Shown here piece by piece: positions 49,562 to 60,533 of a stretch of 64,000 bases of DNA; positions within the stretch are counted from its first letter, which is position 1; every line of letters starts with the position of its first letter. This DNA comes from Phoronis australis (taxonomy: Eukaryota; Phoronida; Phoronidae): assembly GCA_002633005.1 (NCBI GenBank), contig NMRA01000027.1, forward strand, positions 1,167,788-1,231,787. Reading direction: 5' to 3'. Position numbers and translations under genes: made by a program. Under the pieces are notes generated by a model. The model ran no database searches and was not told the DNA's origin. It was given only the letters and a program-made list of their open reading frames with translations.

Positions 49562-50260
49562 AAGGTTATGTATGACCTTATCGACAAGTATATGTATTTT
49601 TCCAAATATACACTTATCAGTAGAATTTGAAAAAAACATATAGTTTCTGAGTGTTGAAAGTCTCTAAAATTTGATTTTTGACTGTGTGCTATATCTTTTT
49701 AGTAAAATTTAGCAAATGAAATTACATTCATAACAAAACAATGGTATCAATGACATAACCAGATTTCATTAGAGATAAAAATTTCCGAGATGAAATCTTA
49801 AAAATGCTGTTTCGGTGAAGTTTCCTCAATTTAGAGCACAATATGATGAAACAATGAAAACAATTCAATTAAATTAAATGGAAAAACACTTTGCTTCATT
49901 GTTTGTACAATTTATATATCAGATGAAATTTTGAGCTTTTTAAACAATGCAGTGAGTTATTGAAAAGTGGAAAAAATATTTTGACCACTGATTTTCTTGA
50001 ATTTTAGAAAACCCTTGAATTATAATTATGTTTTCATTTCATTCAATTTTTAAGTTTTTCATCAAATCGTAAAATTCCAATAGTATAATAGCCCTCATGC
50101 TTAGGTGCAACGTTTTAAGAACAATCCCTCCGTGAGTTCTGAAAGTCTGTCCATAAATCAGAGTTACCTGGAAGTTTCCTAGGAATCTGATGAGCCATTT
50201 CTGATACGCAATGCTCTGATGTAAGCCAAATTTGATGCTTTTTAGGGTCCTCTTTCATAT
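49562..50260 (+). mobile_element. Copy of the inverted-repeat element family, longest form
   Basis: Begins GGTTATGTATGACC, close to the terminal repeat of the element at 6158, and ends with a TAGGGTCCT-like block. Internal blocks (GACAAGTATATGTATTT, TTTGATTTTTGACTG, AAATTTAGCAAATG, ATGAAATCTTAAAAATG, GAGCCATTTCTGATACGC) recur in the other copies. At about 700 bp it may show the element before internal deletion. Confidence 0.6.
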
Positions 50261-50974
50261 ATGTTGGTGTTTAAAGAGGGTTATGGCTGTTGTGTCACTC
50301 TTGTGTGTGGCTAATAATGGAATTAACAATAAGGGCTAACAGAATGCTAATTCGTTTCAGCAGAGACAGACAGGGGTCTCTGGGGTGCTGGGTTTCCAAC
50401 ACACTGTGGGTGTGACGTGACTCATGTCAATCTTTAATTCAGAACTATTGACTCAAAGTACACAGTCGCAAAGAATTTCATTACCTCTGTGTATTGATGG
50501 TCAACTTTGCATGTCTAGAAACTTGTTTTACTCGTTGATTGATTGTTAGGAAAGGTGAAACTCAGGAGCACATGTCAGTTTCTTGTCAGTGTACTCCAAA
50601 ATTTGATTTTGTTCCATCTGGTTAGTGGAGGTGTCTACAAAATTTGAAGGAGATGGAACGCCTGGTTGTCATTCCATGTTCATCAATTTCAATCTACAAC
50701 AAAATTAAAATACCGGTTATTAAAAACCCCGAGTCAATGAATTTTCATTAATACATTGTTTTATTTTGAGAAAAGAGCTTATTTTTTCTTAATTCCTTTT
50801 CAAAAATGTTGTCACTGTGAGAGGTGGGATCAAAAATAGCAACTTCACAATTTTCAAATCAGTATCATTTTCGTCGCAAACTGTGAAAATTGATGGTTGA
50901 CTGGCGACATATTTTGAAATAGACAAAAATGCAAGATAAGTATTTTAACACTGAATGCATTAAAAAAATCATTA

Positions 50975-51476
50975 AGGTTGTGTAAAACACTAGAAAAATA
51001 GCCACATTGGGCTACCTATGGTATAGCATATTCTTGAAATGGCTGGTTGGATTCATGACATCAATCTTTCCGATACTATGCCTATGCACTTTTCTCTGAA
51101 ACGGTGTAAGGAATGGTTTTTTAAAATGTTCCACTTTTGAATGAGCAGCTATCAATAATAGGACTTAAGTTATTTTTAAGAACAAAAATCAAAAGTTGCA
51201 TAAACTGAAAAGGAAATGATAATTTAGAAAACTGTGACATTTTATAGTTATATCAAACAAAATCTTATTATATTATTATTGTTTTTGAATGCACCTTATT
51301 CCTTTTTGCTCTATTAATTTAAAAAAGGCACGACCATGAGACCCAAGCTTGGTATAACATCAAAAATCAAATTCTCCGGAGTTTCTACTTTCAGAAAACA
51401 TTTACTGTAAATTCTGCAGTTTTGTACATAGTTGGCTTAATACGCTTATTTATCAATAATTTCCTACATAATCTTA
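50975..51476 (-). mobile_element. Copy of the inverted-repeat element family, minus orientation
   Basis: Starts TTAAGGTTGTGTAAAAC and ends TTTCCTACATAATCTTAA, so the termini are inversely related. The interior matches the family in reverse (AAAATCAAATTCTCCGGAG, CTTTCAGAAAACATTTACT, TAGTTGGCTTAATACG). Confidence 0.55.
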
Positions 51477-51596
51477 AAGAATAATTGTCAGAATCTATTA
51501 CCTCGAGCATACGGGATCATTGGGTCACCATACTTAATCTTATGAAAATGAAATTGTTGTTGCTCTCTATTAATGCACGAGATCAATTTTTTCCAG

Positions 51597-51771
51597 AGAA
51601 ACCAACTGACGCATCAAAACCAGTCAGTATTTCGGAGGAGACACCCACTGCCCATGTAGAGACTGTGGCAACGGAAGCACCAGTCAGAGTTACACGTCGT
51701 TATGAGCAGAAAGCACACACGACAGATGTCGCTAGTCTACAAGCTGAGAAACACAATGGGGACACCGACAA
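51597..51771 (+). CDS. SVIL: Supervillin-like exon 5
   Basis: Acceptor TTTTTTCCAG ends at 51596. The donor GACAA/GTAATT follows 51771, two bases into a codon; without it a stop comes at once. The 175 bases encode EKPTDASKPVSISEETPTAH and then an Arg/Glu-rich stretch ending in HNGDTD. Both phases fit the neighbours. It is a disordered linker with no recognised motif. Confidence 0.82.
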
Positions 51772-52665
51772 GTAATTTCTTTGTTGAGTTCTTGTAGTGC
51801 AAAATGAGCACTGGGATGTGTTTGACGATAAGATTTTGTAGTCGTTCATATCCAAGCTGTTATCACGTTTTATTTAAACCGGCTTAGTTAGCACATCCTT
51901 CAAACGTGACCTGAGCCACACAATTGCAGATTTTAGATAATGCCATGATAAATCTTTGAAAATGACCTCTTTCTGCATCTCTGGACACCTAAAACTAGTT
52001 TCACAAAATTCGCATACAATAATTTACTCACATTGTCGAAATTCATTTGACATCATCGAAGTTATGAGAAAACCCCAGAATGAAATTAAACAGAAATAGG
52101 TGCATACTAAATTGGTTGAAAATGGAAATTTCTCCTAATTTTTGCAGACTTCTCCATCGCGTTTTAAACCTGCCTCTTGATATCTTTTTGACTAATGCGT
52201 TTTTGTTCAATTTGCAGCTCTTGTCTTAATAAGCAAAACAATAAATGCATTTGGTGATTGATATTCTGTGTAAAAAGACTGTTGCCTGTTCTTGTTCGTT
52301 GTACAGTTATCATTAATTAATGTTTGTAGTTTTACATAGTTGCTTTACCATTGCAGTTTCACACAAACATTAGTACAAAAGTAAACTGATAAACCTCCGT
52401 TTCTCTAGTGTCATGACGTGTCATTCTAGTTAAACCTTTTGAACATAGTCGTTATGATGGTGAATTTTGCTTATGTTCAACCATCATGACAGACAAATTG
52501 CTTGTAATTTTGTCTGCTTATTTTTGGGACATACTGGAGTTTTTCACCAACGAACGAAATAACTGTCAACGATGAGCGCCTCGGGTTAACAAAAACAAAG
52601 TGTAATGCAGGATAATGCCGGCAGTGCCCAATTTCTGCCTCCTCTATATTTCTTCACCATTGCAG
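51772..52665 (+). other. Intron 5: nothing recognised
   Basis: An 894-bp intron, donor GTAATT, acceptor TTCACCATTGCAG. No repeat or exon seen. Confidence 0.65.
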
Positions 52666-52774
52666 GAAAGAAGGACTCCAAGTTCCAATTCCAGGGGTCA
52701 TCCAGTCCAAGAGTGGCAGCTACCTTGACGGTCTCGGTGAAACCAAGGAAGAGAGGATCGCTCGTTACAAGGAG
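52666..52774 (+). CDS. SVIL: Supervillin-like exon 6, carries ERIARYKE signature
   Basis: Acceptor CACCATTGCAG ends at 52665; the first base completes a Lys codon from exon 5. The donor AAGGAG/GTGATG follows 52774 in phase 0. It encodes KEGLQVPIPGVIQSKSGSYL and then DGLGETKEERIARYKE. The last eight residues continue into exon 7 as ERRKALA. Vertebrate supervillin has RIARYKAERRRQLA in its N-terminal region, so this exon and the next are the main evidence for the gene's identity. Confidence 0.9.
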
Positions 52775-52916
52775 GTGATGTGTTTACCTACACTCAGTTC
52801 CCGACATACTAAATCAAAGTCCTACATGGAAAATTTGTTTTTACTTGGCGGAATTCTTCGAATTCCGACAAGTATGTTGCTCTGTCGTCAAGTTTTTTTT
52901 GTTGTTCTTACTCTAC

Positions 52917-53350
52917 AGGTCGCAATTTTCATCCGATTTTCACGAAATTTGCACACGACATGTAGATCGGGAAGTACTGGAAGGCTATTGTTTTTGGTCA
53001 TGATCGAATACAAAATGGCGGACGTGGCGGCCATTTTGTATCCGATTTCATAGTCAAATACCTGTAGAGGCCGCATTTTTTAACGTACATGGCTGAAAAT
53101 CGGCACGATTATACTAGGACGCATGTGCTACAACTGTGTTGAAAATCGTTGACTTCCGGTCAAAGATGGCGGAAATATTGGACGTGGTGCATGTGCACTC
53201 TGAAATATGGCCAAAAACGTTTTCTCCTGTAGAGGGCGCATTTGCAAACCAATCAATTTCAAACTGGTCACGTGTTTGTTGAGTTTAATAAGCTTTTATA
53301 AAAAATTATTGAACCGGAAGTCACTTGCAAGATGGTAGCTGTGGCGCATG
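52917..53350. repeat. Dispersed-repeat-like segment with a strong hairpin
   Basis: ATACAAAATGGC at 53008-53019 is the exact reverse complement of GCCATTTTGTAT at 53030-53041, with further imperfect pairing outside and a 10-base loop. Nearby CCTGTAGAGGCCGCATTT (about 53060) and CCTGTAGAGGGCGCATTT (about 53227) repeat each other. This is typical of an interspersed transposon remnant. Confidence 0.6.
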
Positions 53351-53645
53351 TTCATTATTTTTGTCATTCATCCAAGAATTGTGTAGTGCGTCTTGACGTT
53401 AATTTCCCAAGATTCTTGGACTTTCTTATTTACGATATCCAACATTCTTAATCTCTGCTGAAGTTCTGCTTCATTGTTGCTGTAGAAATTAAGAAAATGT
53501 ATTTTGAATCCAAAAATTGTTCCTGGCAAGCTATTATTGCACACAATGAAGTTGCTGGAATGGAGGTCTTTTATAATAACAAAGACGTCCATAATGGTGT
53601 AGCACTTTTTCCTTGTTTGCCTAGCACGCACCATGAATCTGTGTT

Positions 53646-53868
53646 TACAGGTTCATCTTCATTATCCAAAAGGTGTCCCTACTGATTCTATTCCATACAA
53701 AATAGAGAGCATAGCAATATCCATAGTGTAGTCTTATAGAATATTTCCGTTGAATGCCGGTACAACAACAGGTTCTCCTTAGTTCTCCAGAAGGTGTCTC
53801 TGCTGATTGTATTCCATACACACTACCCATAGTGTTGTCTTGTAGAACATTTTGATTGAATGCCAACG
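53646..53868. repeat. Diverged tandem pair, period about 122 bp
   Basis: Copy 1 (from ACAGGTTCATCTTC at 53646) and copy 2 (from ACAGGTTCTCCTTAG at 53768) share AAGGTGTCYCT, CTGATTSTATTCCATACA, CCATAGTGTWGTCTT and TTGAATGCC in order. Confidence 0.8.
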
Positions 53869-54497
53869 TAGTGCAGGAATATTGTGTCAAACAGGCAACA
53901 ACGCAAGCATATGAAGGATGACAAGGATCAGCCAGCTGTCCAGTGGGCGTGGTCATACATCAGATGTCTACCGGCTGTTTTACCGCCGAAACATGCTGCT
54001 ACATTTTAGAATTGTTGTCTTCATTCAAACTGTCCTCTAGAGGTCTTGACAATGTATTGGTGAAGTGTACTTAGTTATCTTATCGGTATTTGATATTGGA
54101 CGTATTATTATGGTAGATATTCCCCAATTTGGGATAATCTCTAAAACTTGGGACATTGGAACATCTAAATTTGAGTAGAAGATTGGGACATGGTCACTTC
54201 TGGTGCTCAAATTTCTCAAATATCGAACACTGCTTTTTGTATCAGCCAAGCCTGTTTTTAGACTGTCAACGCATTGTTTTCAGGCATATGTGTAGTGCAT
54301 ATCATCCATTTTTTGTTGATTGTAGTTCTTGGGTCTGCCAGCTGTGCGTGATTCTAAAATTTGGTTCAGGCTCTCCAACCTTGTGCAAATGGATTTGTTT
54401 TTCACAGTCCCGAACTAGAGAATATTTATTGTAATATAGTTATTGTTACTGTAGTTATGTAATGTAAATATTCGAGTTGCCAATTTCTGATATGTAG

Positions 54498-54645
54498 GAG
54501 CGGAGAAAAGCATTAGCTTCCCGATTTGCCACAGAGTTTGGCTCTGGTGGGTCGTCGACGGGTGAAAAGGATGAGGAAACTCCTTACTCTAAATACTCAA
54601 GATACAGAAAGTCTTCCACTGATCAGCAGTCCACACAGAACTCTG
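54498..54645 (+). CDS. SVIL: Supervillin-like exon 7, carries ERRKALA...KYSRYRKS
   Basis: Acceptor CTGATATGTAG ends at 54497. The donor CTCTG/GTAGGT follows 54645, one base into a codon. It encodes ERRKALASRFATEFGSGG and then a segment with PYSKYSRYRKSSTDQQ. Joined to exon 6 this gives RIARYKEERRKALA, with the KYSRYRKS block about 30 residues later. The order and spacing match the vertebrate supervillin N-terminus (RIARYKAERRRQLA, then SRYTKSRK). It is probably a helical, basic protein-binding segment. Confidence 0.9.
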
Positions 54646-56409
54646 GTAGGTGCAGAATAAGGTGCCATACTGCCTTCTTAATGAGAGCATATCTGTACAG
54701 GGAAAAACTTGTGTCGTGGAAAGCAATGTCATTTCGTTTTTTTCTCATTTGTTTGAACTGAAATTGATTTCATTGAAACATCTGAAATTACCTGGCATGA
54801 AAAGCAACTCACACGAGTTTGGTTTAAACAATTATGAACCGCCAGTTTTTCGGATGTGTAACGCAGTTTGATGCTGATGAACTATCGTTCCGAATATCCA
54901 GTATACTAACTCGAGACAGTCGAAATTCTAGACCAAACCGTTCTTCTTTTTTTGTGGATGACATGTGATTTCACGCCCATAGACATATAGAGCAGTCGAG
55001 ATAAAAGTTGCGTTATGATTCACAAGACATATGCTTTCCTCTTGTTGACACACCCTGAAGTCCCTCTGATAGCATCAGGGACATTTTGTGTTGCTTGGAA
55101 ATTATTTCTAATCTGAGTAAGGAAGAAGATGAGACCAAGTTTATTGCGATACATGACCTAAATCAAAATTTAGTTTTATGATAGAAGTTTTTGCACCTTC
55201 AAGCAGACTTTTGAACTTATCTTGGTTGGTAAACCTATAAAATGGCTACCAACATTGAAAACGCTGTACTTCTGACTTCCAGTGAACGTAAAAAGTCTTA
55301 ACGCAAACACGTGCAAGAGTGATTCGCAGCATGCTTCCTCTCCAGTGACGCATTTTGGCTGATGTCTCTCACTTTGCGATCTAAACTGTTGAATAGGAAA
55401 TCTGAATATCTGACTCTGAATTGCTGACCATGTGAAACTCATGATTTTCTCGAGATACGACCCCTGGTTTCAATTCTATGTGATGTAGTTAAAAATGTTT
55501 CTGCTGTCTGTCTTGAAACACAATGTGTTTTTGCTGCATTTTATTCACTAGTTCAATGACTGTTATTTCACTCCGTCAAATTAAGGGCCTAAGCTCAGCC
55601 ATTGAAACAGACATGCAACACTTAAACTCTCACCCAGTTGTTTCTAGTTGGTGATTCACAGTGACTATCTTCGTGAAGTGATCTCTTTTTCTCGATAACA
55701 TATTGACAAGCTCTTCCCTTCGTTAAAACTCAAAAACATCCGGAGCAAAACACTTGTGTTTGGCCTTCACCTCATCTGATCAACAGCTCATATACAATAT
55801 CAGCGTCTGATGCACTGGTTCGGATGGTCAACCGACTAAGACATCCGAGTGATACTCGCTGACATCATTCGACTTACCAGCCAATCTGATGTGGCTTTCA
55901 ACTCCCTGCTTTTCTTCTCATTTTGTCATGAGTTTGACAACTCTAGTTGACCTCTTCTAGGGGTTGTCTCTGTTTGAATGCAGTTTTCAACATGTTTGCA
56001 TGCAATATGGAGGTTGAGTGGAGTTTTGTTTCCACTTGATTTTCAACAAAAATAAACATTAATCAAATTCAGCTTCAGTGCTAGGTTGATTTGTACTTTG
56101 CCACTCCGATAAAAACATATTTGATTAAAACATAAAATCAACTAATCTTGCAGATAATTTTGATTGAAATACTGAAGCAATAATCGTTCATCATGTGTTC
56201 ACCTGCTACTAACGACGATTTTAGTGTACTGTCGATCTATATGGTTGTTTCTTTTCTCCAGGTGTCACTACTGCAGCAGTAGTGCCTGACCACTTTAGTG
56301 TACTGTCATTCTATATGATTGTTTCTTTTCTCCAGGTTTCACTACTGCAGCAGTAGTGCCTGACCACTTTAGTGTACTGTCATTCTATATTGTTGTTTCT
56401 TTTCTCCAG
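54646..56409 (+). other. Intron 7, ending in a triplicated acceptor
   Basis: Non-coding 1.76-kb intron. Its last 190 bp carry two extra copies of the acceptor region of exon 8. Confidence 0.65.
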
Positions 56410-56441
56410 GTGTCACTACTGCAGCAGTAGTGCCTGACCAC
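56221..56441. repeat. 74-bp tandem repeat, 3 copies, spanning the exon 8 acceptor
   Basis: Copies start at 56221, 56295 and 56369. Each holds TTTCTTTTCTCCAG plus the first 33 or so bases of exon 8, including an 8-bp inverted repeat ACTACTGC/GCAGTAGT. Potential exon starts are at 56262, 56336 and 56410. Using either of the first two without a further splice shifts the frame and reaches a TAG in the next copy. Confidence 0.95.
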
Positions 56442-56548
56442 GAGCAGCGCACGACTGCTCGTCGCGCTCGCTTGCGGAGAAGTCTGAGTCTGCAGACGGA
56501 ACACATCAGCATACCTGGCTTCTTACTGGACGATGTTAAAGAGGGCAG
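56410..56548 (+). CDS. SVIL: Supervillin-like exon 8
   Basis: I chose the third of three tandem acceptors because it alone keeps an open frame into the rest of the exon. The 139 bases start with two bases of a codon and end two bases into a codon, at donor GGCAG/GTAAGA. It encodes VTTAAVVPDHEQRTTARRAR followed by LRRSLSLQTEHISIPGFLL and DDVKEGR. The RRARLRRSLSL block resembles the LRARR motifs of exon 4 and looks like a basophilic kinase target. Confidence 0.85.
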
Positions 56549-58456
56549 GTAAGAGAGGATGGTGTTTAGACTTGTTAACCCTCGCTGCCAAACGAGCCTT
56601 TTGCCAACTTACCCATTCACTTTCTAACACATTCACAGCGTTGTTGAGTTCGGTGCTCAACCTAGTAAATTGCAAGTTTCATGGGAGATATTTACTATTG
56701 AATGAAATTGTCAGAAAATGACAACAGTTTTACCAAATCCCAAACAAAGGTAAAAATTTTTCAGGAGGTTTCTCGGTTTTAAAGGAAGTGTCTACTGGTT
56801 GCACGTTATTTTGCAGTTGATGCAAAATCCAATGGCAATGTTTAATTAACTCAAATTGAAAATGATTTTTATGTGTTATCCGAGCTCGAAATGTCAAGTG
56901 AGGTATGTTCCAGTGTGGGGGTGTGTTTCTACCAAAACCTTCTCTAACCATTAATTCGTGACTTTTGCCTGAAAGTTATTACCTGTTTAAACTTATGTTA
57001 TAGTTTTCAAATATCAAACAATCTATGTGCATCTTACACTGAACTTTTCATAATACTCCACTGAGACATGAGAATTGTACAGCATTTAATAGCAATTGCA
57101 ATATGTTTTTTTAAGTTTCTTTCAAAATTTAATTTGCAGAGTGAAATGCAGTTCTAAAAAATGGTAGGGAAAGAGTTACTGACATTGAGTGCGCTTTCAG
57201 AGACACAAAAATCTGCTACTACATCCAAATGTAATTTGAGCTTTAGTGTATGATTCCATTAAGGTGTGCTTCTCTGACTTAAATGACTTCTTGTGGAGAG
57301 AAGAGAAAAAACATGATAGAAAACCTGTTTATGAAGGGAATTCAAAGTACCACTGTTAATGCCACTACTGCTGTTCCTCTGACAAAGTTATAAAAGTCTA
57401 TTTTTTGTTGAATTTTTTCAACACTAACAATCCTCTAGTATCTTCACTTGACGCCCCCCTATTACTGAATGTCTGGAAATACCATCACAAGGCCGTGTGG
57501 GTTGTCTATAATTGCTGACCTTGTCAGTATTAGAGGTCGTGACTAATACCCTCCTGTACACAGTGTCAATTATGTGGCTGAGCTTTGTTTGGAACTAGGT
57601 GTGGTGTTTAAGTTTAATGTTATGTTTATAACTTGTTATGCTTCTCCCAATGTTGGGAATGAAAGTTTTAAATTTTTCAGACATTAAATTTCCAATTTTA
57701 GTTATCTGATTCTTGTGTAATTTACATCAAAAAGAAGAACTTCTCAGAAACATGTCCTATTCTACCACATGCTCTATTGTTCCGTGGATGCTGTTTTTTA
57801 ATTTCAGACAACGTTGTTTACAAATTCACTGCTCAATGAAATATAGTTCAAGGTGATTTCATGCAAGGGTGTTTTTGTAGAATTTTTCCGATTTCTTTTT
57901 TAGATTTTCCCCAAATATATTTTTCGAGTGAATAAAGCTAATATTTCTGCAGATTTTGCATTCATGCAATAAACTTTCAAGATTCTGGAACAAATCTTAA
58001 AAAATTTTTGCAAGGAAGATTCGCATGGACTGTCCTTCATTATGTAGACTGCATTTTTAACTCACTATACCAATTAAGGAAGGGTACATAGTTGTCAAGT
58101 AAAAGCACTAGAAATTCACTTACAATTTTTAACAGCCTGCGAAACAAATTGCGTTAGTTGTTCATCTCCTGATGATGTGCAATGTTTACCTGCCGCAGGG
58201 GGTATATACCTTGCTGGGCATGTTCACCTCTCTTTACCTGCAGTTGGCATTTGGCTGTTGGAAGTGCAGACTGTTTTGAGATATCTACTTCATCACTGAT
58301 TATGTTGAAGGTTCCTCAGTGAACTCTAACAGTTACTGGCATTGGGGTTGATGTTTGACTGCCAGACTTGTCAAAGTTTTGCTGTGGTCTTACAATTTGC
58401 GTTATTTCTAAAACTTTACATGGAATTATGGGTAATCTTAACTGTTCCACTTCCAG
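56549..58456 (+). other. Intron 8: nothing recognised
   Basis: 1.9-kb AT-rich intron, donor GTAAGA, acceptor TTCCACTTCCAG. No supported exon. Confidence 0.6.
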
Positions 58457-59106
58457 ATCACGTGAAGTCAGTGGTTTGGAGTCGACCTCGGCCAAACCGT
58501 ATTCCAAAAGTGATGTCACATCGGCCAGTGAGAATGCGCCCAAAGTGGGTGAGAAATTAGCGCAGTATGCCTGCGACAGTGGTGATAGTGGGGACGTGGC
58601 TGTTGCGGCAACAATCAAATTGGAGACAACAGAACAGGAGAACGCCGTGGAGACCATTGAAAATGAGGTCTTCACCATTCAGACGTCGGCACAGGAACCT
58701 CCCGCTGAACAAGTGGTTGTGTTTGAACCTACTAGCGAGGTTGAAAAAACTAAGGAGAACAATAACGTTCCAACGATTCTAGAGCCTCTCACAGAGCAAG
58801 AAGTAAGAGTAGACGTTATTGGGGACACCAACGCCAATGTTGAAGTTGGAGAAAAAGCCCAGGATGTTGAGATGATGTCCACAGATACGAGCACGAGCGA
58901 GGTTGGTAGTAAGAAGGACAGAAGACGTTGGCGTAGCCGCACGTTGGATGCACCACCTGAGGATATGACTGACACCAGGTCACCATCACCCTGCTCAACG
59001 CGTGACACCTCACGGTCGCCGTCCTCCATTGATGGCAAGAGACGGAGAACGAAAGACAAGAGTTCCTGGAGAAAGTCTGACTTGAACAAGTCAGTGGAAG
59101 ACTTGG
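58457..59106 (+). CDS. SVIL: Supervillin-like exon 9 (last exon seen)
   Basis: Acceptor CACTTCCAG ends at 58456; the first base completes an Arg codon. The frame is open to the strong donor TTGG/GTAAGT at 59107, one base into a codon. The 650 bases encode an acidic, disordered first part (Glu/Thr/Val-rich, for example TSEVEKTKENNNVPTILEPL). A basic C-terminal part follows, with KKDRRRWRSRTLDAPPEDMT, Ser/Arg blocks and DGKRRRTKDKSSWRK, which looks like a nuclear-localisation signal. Supervillin is reported to carry such signals. The coding sequence must continue beyond the window or in an exon I could not detect. Confidence 0.87.
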
Positions 59107-60039
59107 GTAAGTAGGGGTGATCACATTGGTCATACGTATTGCAAAGTAGTCGTGATGCAATCCTGAGGATTTCAGGGACTGTGGACATGCTGTTATAACT
59201 GATTTGAGTATAGGTTAGTCCATCAAAACATGGAAAATTCGGAAACAAACGTCTTGATTTGTTAGATTACAATTGTCTGGTCGCCATCAGATTTTATGTG
59301 TATGGGTTTGAACTCAAATGCTATCTGTGTAACAAAGACTTGCAGTTTGCTGAAGGAATTTCTATCTCGGTGACCCCAGTATACAAGGCAGCTACTTTAG
59401 GTGGTCTATCAGGACAAAATAGCATCATGAAATTGTCATATCTTTGGCAACTTCCAGGTTTTGGCATAAGCGTCTTGCTGATTTCATTTACTAGTTCCTG
59501 TGGCCTATTTTTAGAAATAGAAACTACCTGGTATTTATCAAAGTTGGCTACGCTGAAAAATCTTTAGAACTTGAAGTATGTTGCTGATAACTGCCAGTTG
59601 AGCCAATGGGGGGGTGGGTAGTCGTGATTTGGATAGAACTCAAGTAGTTTTGCAGGCTCTCGTTTTAGGCCATTGCAAGTCTTCTAGGCATATTTGGCTT
59701 TGCCTTATGTTGCATGATTGAATTATTGGGTCTGGCAAAGTCTATCCATCCAACTCGGGCAGCGGAAAACACAAGTGTTATATATTGTTTGGATGGCAAC
59801 AAGTCCTTGACTACAAACTGTGTTCGATTACAATGATCTTCCAGAGTATCACAACTTGGATATAGTTACCTTCAGGCTCTTGGCAAATTATTGTTTGCAC
59901 TCTTACACTCTTCATGAATCACACAAGCATTTCTATTAACGTACTTCGTAGCAACGTAGAAGCTGTTAGTTTTTCTCCTACTGTGGGTTGTGTATTGTAA
60001 ACTTTCCTCAATTTGGTACATGATATAACAGAAAATTGA

Positions 60040-60533
60040 CTTTTTAATGCAAAGTTGATTGGTCTACGTATTTAGCCAAATATCTTTAAAGCTGCGTTTT
60101 AACTCCGTAAAAGTATGTTTTCTGAAAGTAGGGAGCCTGATTTTTGACTTAGTACCAATCTCTGTCATTAATGAGATCTCGTGACCATGTATTTTTAGTG
60201 AAGTTTAACAAAACAAAACTTTTTAAAGGCACATTGATAACAAAACACCATTTTCAATAACATTGTCACTTATTAACTACAATGCGGCCACGGTTTTCTA
60301 AAATATCATTTAGTTTTTGTTTTGTGAAACTAACAATGAAAGTTCTTTTCTACAAAGATCACAAAAGTCCTATTTTTGATAGCACCTCTAAGGTCCCATG
60401 CAAATATGGAGCATTTTAATAACAATTCCTACTAGTACTTTGCAGAACAGTAGCATCTGAAAGTTTAATTTGATTGGCTGTTTCTTAGATATGATGTTTT
60501 CCGAAGTTTAAACACATTTTGACGTAACCTTAA
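60040..60533 (+). mobile_element. Copy of the inverted-repeat element family
   Basis: Shares GGTCTACGTATTTAGCCAAATATC, GTATGTTTTCTGAAAGTAG, TGATTTTTGACTTAGTACC, TTTTTGATAGCACCTCT and TTTGCAGAACAGTAGCATCTGAAAG with other copies and ends TGACGTAACCTTAA. Confidence 0.55.

Larger units (their letters stand above)
49265..51596 (+). other. Intron 4, mostly two transposon-like copies
   Basis: This 2.3-kb intron contains a + oriented copy (49562-50260) and a - oriented copy (50975-51476) of the inverted-repeat element family. The rest is non-coding. Confidence 0.6.
52775..54497 (+). other. Intron 6, rich in repeats
   Basis: This 1.7-kb intron holds a dispersed repeat with a large inverted repeat (52917-53350) and a diverged 120-bp tandem pair (53646-53868). 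Nothing else is recognised. Confidence 0.6.
1..59106 (+). other. SVIL: Supervillin-like gene, partial at both ends
   Basis: Nine exons on the + strand can be joined with GT-AG introns and matching phases into one frame of 7378 coding bases. The identity rests on exons 6-7, which encode ERIARYKE-ERRKALA and then KYSRYRKS. Vertebrate supervillin, as I remember it, has RIARYKAERRRQLA followed by a SRYTKSRK segment near its N-terminus. Supervillin is a peripheral membrane protein that binds F-actin and myosin II at cell cortex, adhesions and cleavage furrow. Its gelsolin-like repeats and villin headpiece are not in this window. The true start codon is left of the window unless one of the internal alternative first exons is used. 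The last exon ends at a donor, so the gene should continue to the right. Confidence 0.82.
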
